DNA from: Amoebidium appalachense | Taxonomy: Eukaryota; Ichthyosporea | NCBI GenBank assembly: GCA_963693365.1 | Contig: CAVNZM010000014.1 | Coordinates: forward strand, 1,364,001-1,428,000 | Direction: 5' to 3' | Length of the DNA stretch: 64,000 bases | Notes under the pieces: generated by a model | What the model saw: the letters and a program-made list of their open reading frames with translations, nothing else | What the model was told of the DNA's origin: nothing | Databases searched by the model: none | Made by a program: the position numbers and the translations under genes | Shown: one piece after another, positions 62,136 through 64,000 of the stretch | Layout of the letters: the number at the start of each line of letters is the position of its first letter | Position numbering within the stretch: the stretch's first letter is position 1

Positions 62136-64000
62136 TTCGGGGGAGAAATTTGTAAATATCACCCCCACCCCCACCCCTGGAAGATGATATTTGCTTAGTC
62201 CCTCTCTACTTTATTGACTTCTCCCCTCTCCCCCCTTCCCCCCCCCCCCCCCCCAAAAAAAAAACCGCACCCCACCAAAACTCACCCGTCCCCTCTCTCC
62301 TCACCGGTCCCACTACTCCCCTCCCCCCGCCCCCCTCCCCCAGGCAAGCTCAGCCCTCCCCCACTCCTGCCGGCCCCATCCGCCCCGCCATCCCACTCCA
62401 ATCCCTCTCCCGCCACCCTCTGCCTGCTTTATCTTTATAGTAAATCAGGCTTCTGTACTAAAAAACCCCCTTTTCTGGGTGACACTACCTTTTAAACCTC
62501 ACGGCTCTCAACCACCGCTGATCAGCATAACCATCGTTCTCACAACCATCATAATTAAACATGAAGCCCGGCTCTCTCCCCTCCCCCCCCCCACCCGTCA
62601 CCCCCCCCCCCCCCCCCCCCCTCCCTCCCCTCCCCCTCCCCCCCCCCCTCCCCCCCCCCCCTCCCCGCCCCTCCCTCCCTTCCCCACCCCCCGTTTGCCA
62701 CCGGTTCTCTTCCCATATGCTCCCTGGAAGCCCCCCTTGTTCCCCCTAGATCTAGTGGCCCCGCGGGTATTCGTACACCTCAGATCAGGCCCAAAAATGT
62801 ACTAACTATAGCGGCAAGGTCACGGTGGTGAGTAATTTAGAAGGCAACAGTTTTGTATAGTTACCGTATATTACCTTACATGTATGATAGTGTCGGGCAT
62901 GGGGAATTCCATATAGGTATAGGGGGGATTACAGTAATCTCCCTATACAGTCGCGTAGCGGCGTGCCGCCTGCACTATTACGCAAATTTATCAACAAAAC
63001 AGCGAATGCATGATGTATGTATCAATAAGTGTGCGTAATATTACAGTTGTATGAATCAACGATATATATTTGGATAGCACTACCGTAGTTTTCAGGTTTT
63101 CGTAGTCGCTATCCCCCTATACTCTGACCCTGTGTTGTGAACTCGTTCATATTATTGAATGGGGTTAACTGGCTTGCTATATCCCGGCTTAAAAAAAATA
63201 TAGTTTTATCTGCCAGCACTGATTGGCAGTCCTGACATTTGCCCAAATTCAGCTATTAATGGTTTCAACGGTTGAGGGCCCGGTGGGGCAGAGATCTCAA
63301 GCTGTGCACGGGGCGGGGGCGGGGAGGGAGGGGGAGGGGCGGGGAGGAGGGGAAGGGGGGGGAGGAGGGGGAGGGGAGGGGGGTGGCCGGGGGGGGGGGG
63401 GAGGGGGGGGAGCCTCAGGGGAGGAAGGGGGGGGGGGGGGGGGGGAGGGGGGAGGAAGGGGAGCGGCTGGAAAGGGGCACTGCCAGGTCCTGACCGAAGT
63501 GAGCGAGGGAGGAGCTCGAGGTTCGAGGTGTGGTTTTATTCAAAGTTTCAATAAATTTTTTTTTTTTTTGGGGGGGGGGGGATGTATGTGAAGGGGGGGG
63601 GGGGGGAGGAGGGGGGGTAGGGGGGGGGGGGGGGGGAGGAGGGGAGGCCTGGGGGGAGGGGGAGGGGGGAGAGGGGGAAGGGAGAGGGGAGGGGGCCCTG
63701 GGCCGACTTGCCATTGGGAAAGAAACCAGCTGCAGGACAAGTCTAGGCATCTAAGAAAAGGAGCTGCCTCTATCAATGACGCTGGGGTAGATGGGGGGGG
63801 AGGGGGGGGGCGGGGGGAGGGGGAGGGGAGAAGAGGGGTGGAAGAGGACACCGCTGGATAAGTGGTGGGTTGGTGGGTGAGGGTGGGACCGGTGGGTGGG
63901 GTTGGGGGGTTAACGTTGGTGGGGGGGGGGGGGGGGGGGAGGTGGAGGGGAGGGGGGAGCCTCAGGGGGGAGGAGGGGGGGTAGGGGGAAGGGGGGAGGG
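60518..64000. other. Downstream flank of NCLX, no supported gene
   Basis: Contains a C tract at 60845-60879, (CA)n at 60911-61032, the 45 bp minisatellite, C tracts at 61797-61819, 61903-61929 and 62101-62135, a C-A tract at 62238-62272, C-rich DNA at 62584-62690, a unique A/T-rich stretch at 62700-63250, and G-rich blocks with a T-G junction at about 63558-63581. Short open pieces near 63470-63760 (for example MPRLVLQLVSFPMA on the minus strand after CTTAG) could be an exon of a gene beyond the window but are not supported. Confidence 0.55.
61033..61515. repeat. 45 bp minisatellite, about 11 copies
   Basis: AATTTCACAGACATGCAC recurs at 61033, 61078, 61123, 61168, 61213 and so on to about 61482. 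Variation is mostly in the CA-rich half (ACACATGCGCACACACACTC). The unit is a multiple of three, so all three + frames stay open, which explains the long overlapping frames here. Confidence 0.95.

Noticed and set aside
63470-63760. Minus-strand exon-like pieces near the window end
   Set aside because: An acceptor-like CTTAG and a short open segment exist, but there is no recognisable family, the peptide is too short, and the flanks are G/C-rich simple sequence.

Overview
This is a eukaryotic nuclear window from an intron-rich organism, probably a protist or alga; the sequence alone does not place it further. Protein-coding sequence is confined to a handful of genes. Most of the remaining DNA is simple sequence: G/C homopolymers of 20-60 bp, long (GT)n/(CA)n, (GA)n/(CT)n, (GGGA)n and (GCAC)n tracts, plus several repeat families. 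The reconstructed genes use GT-AG introns. TAA and TGA are real stops at conserved C-termini, so the code is standard.

Layout. 1058-2258 (+): the 3' end of a leucine-rich-repeat gene. 7456-27909 (-): a 22-exon COP1-type RING/coiled-coil/WD40 ubiquitin ligase whose first four exons encode ankyrin repeats, giving a reconstructed protein of about 752 aa. 30517-37439 (+): a six-exon TRAPPC5/Trs31 gene of 188 aa. 39810-41640 (-): a decayed F-box/LRR pseudogene with frameshifts and nonsense codons. 46426-57020 (-): a ten-exon ubiquitin protease of about 696 aa with an N-terminal membrane anchor and a USP30-like Cys/His/Ser arrangement. 58259-60517 (+): an intronless NCLX-type Na+/Ca2+ exchanger of 752 aa. 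Two pairs, COP1/TRAPPC5 and USP30/NCLX, are divergent. Two arrangements, LRR/COP1 and TRAPPC5/pseudogene, are convergent.

Splice phases agree along whole genes, which is the main support for the gene models. Three ubiquitin-system genes (COP1 ligase, USP30-like protease, F-box pseudogene) lie together with a mitochondrial-type exchanger and a vesicle-tethering subunit. Any functional link among them is inference.

The most unusual points are these. (1) An ankyrin-RING-coiled-coil-WD40 domain order for COP1. (2) Introns carrying tandem or single duplicate copies of the adjoining exon-intron junction, seen independently in COP1 and the USP30-like gene. (3) A dispersed short element whose copies mostly end in a long poly(C) tract, sometimes followed by poly(A). 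(4) Three TTAA-flanked, piggyBac-like miniature elements inside COP1 introns, one 27 nt from a 5' splice site. (5) A T-to-G (equivalently C-to-A) polarity of compound homopolymers across the window.
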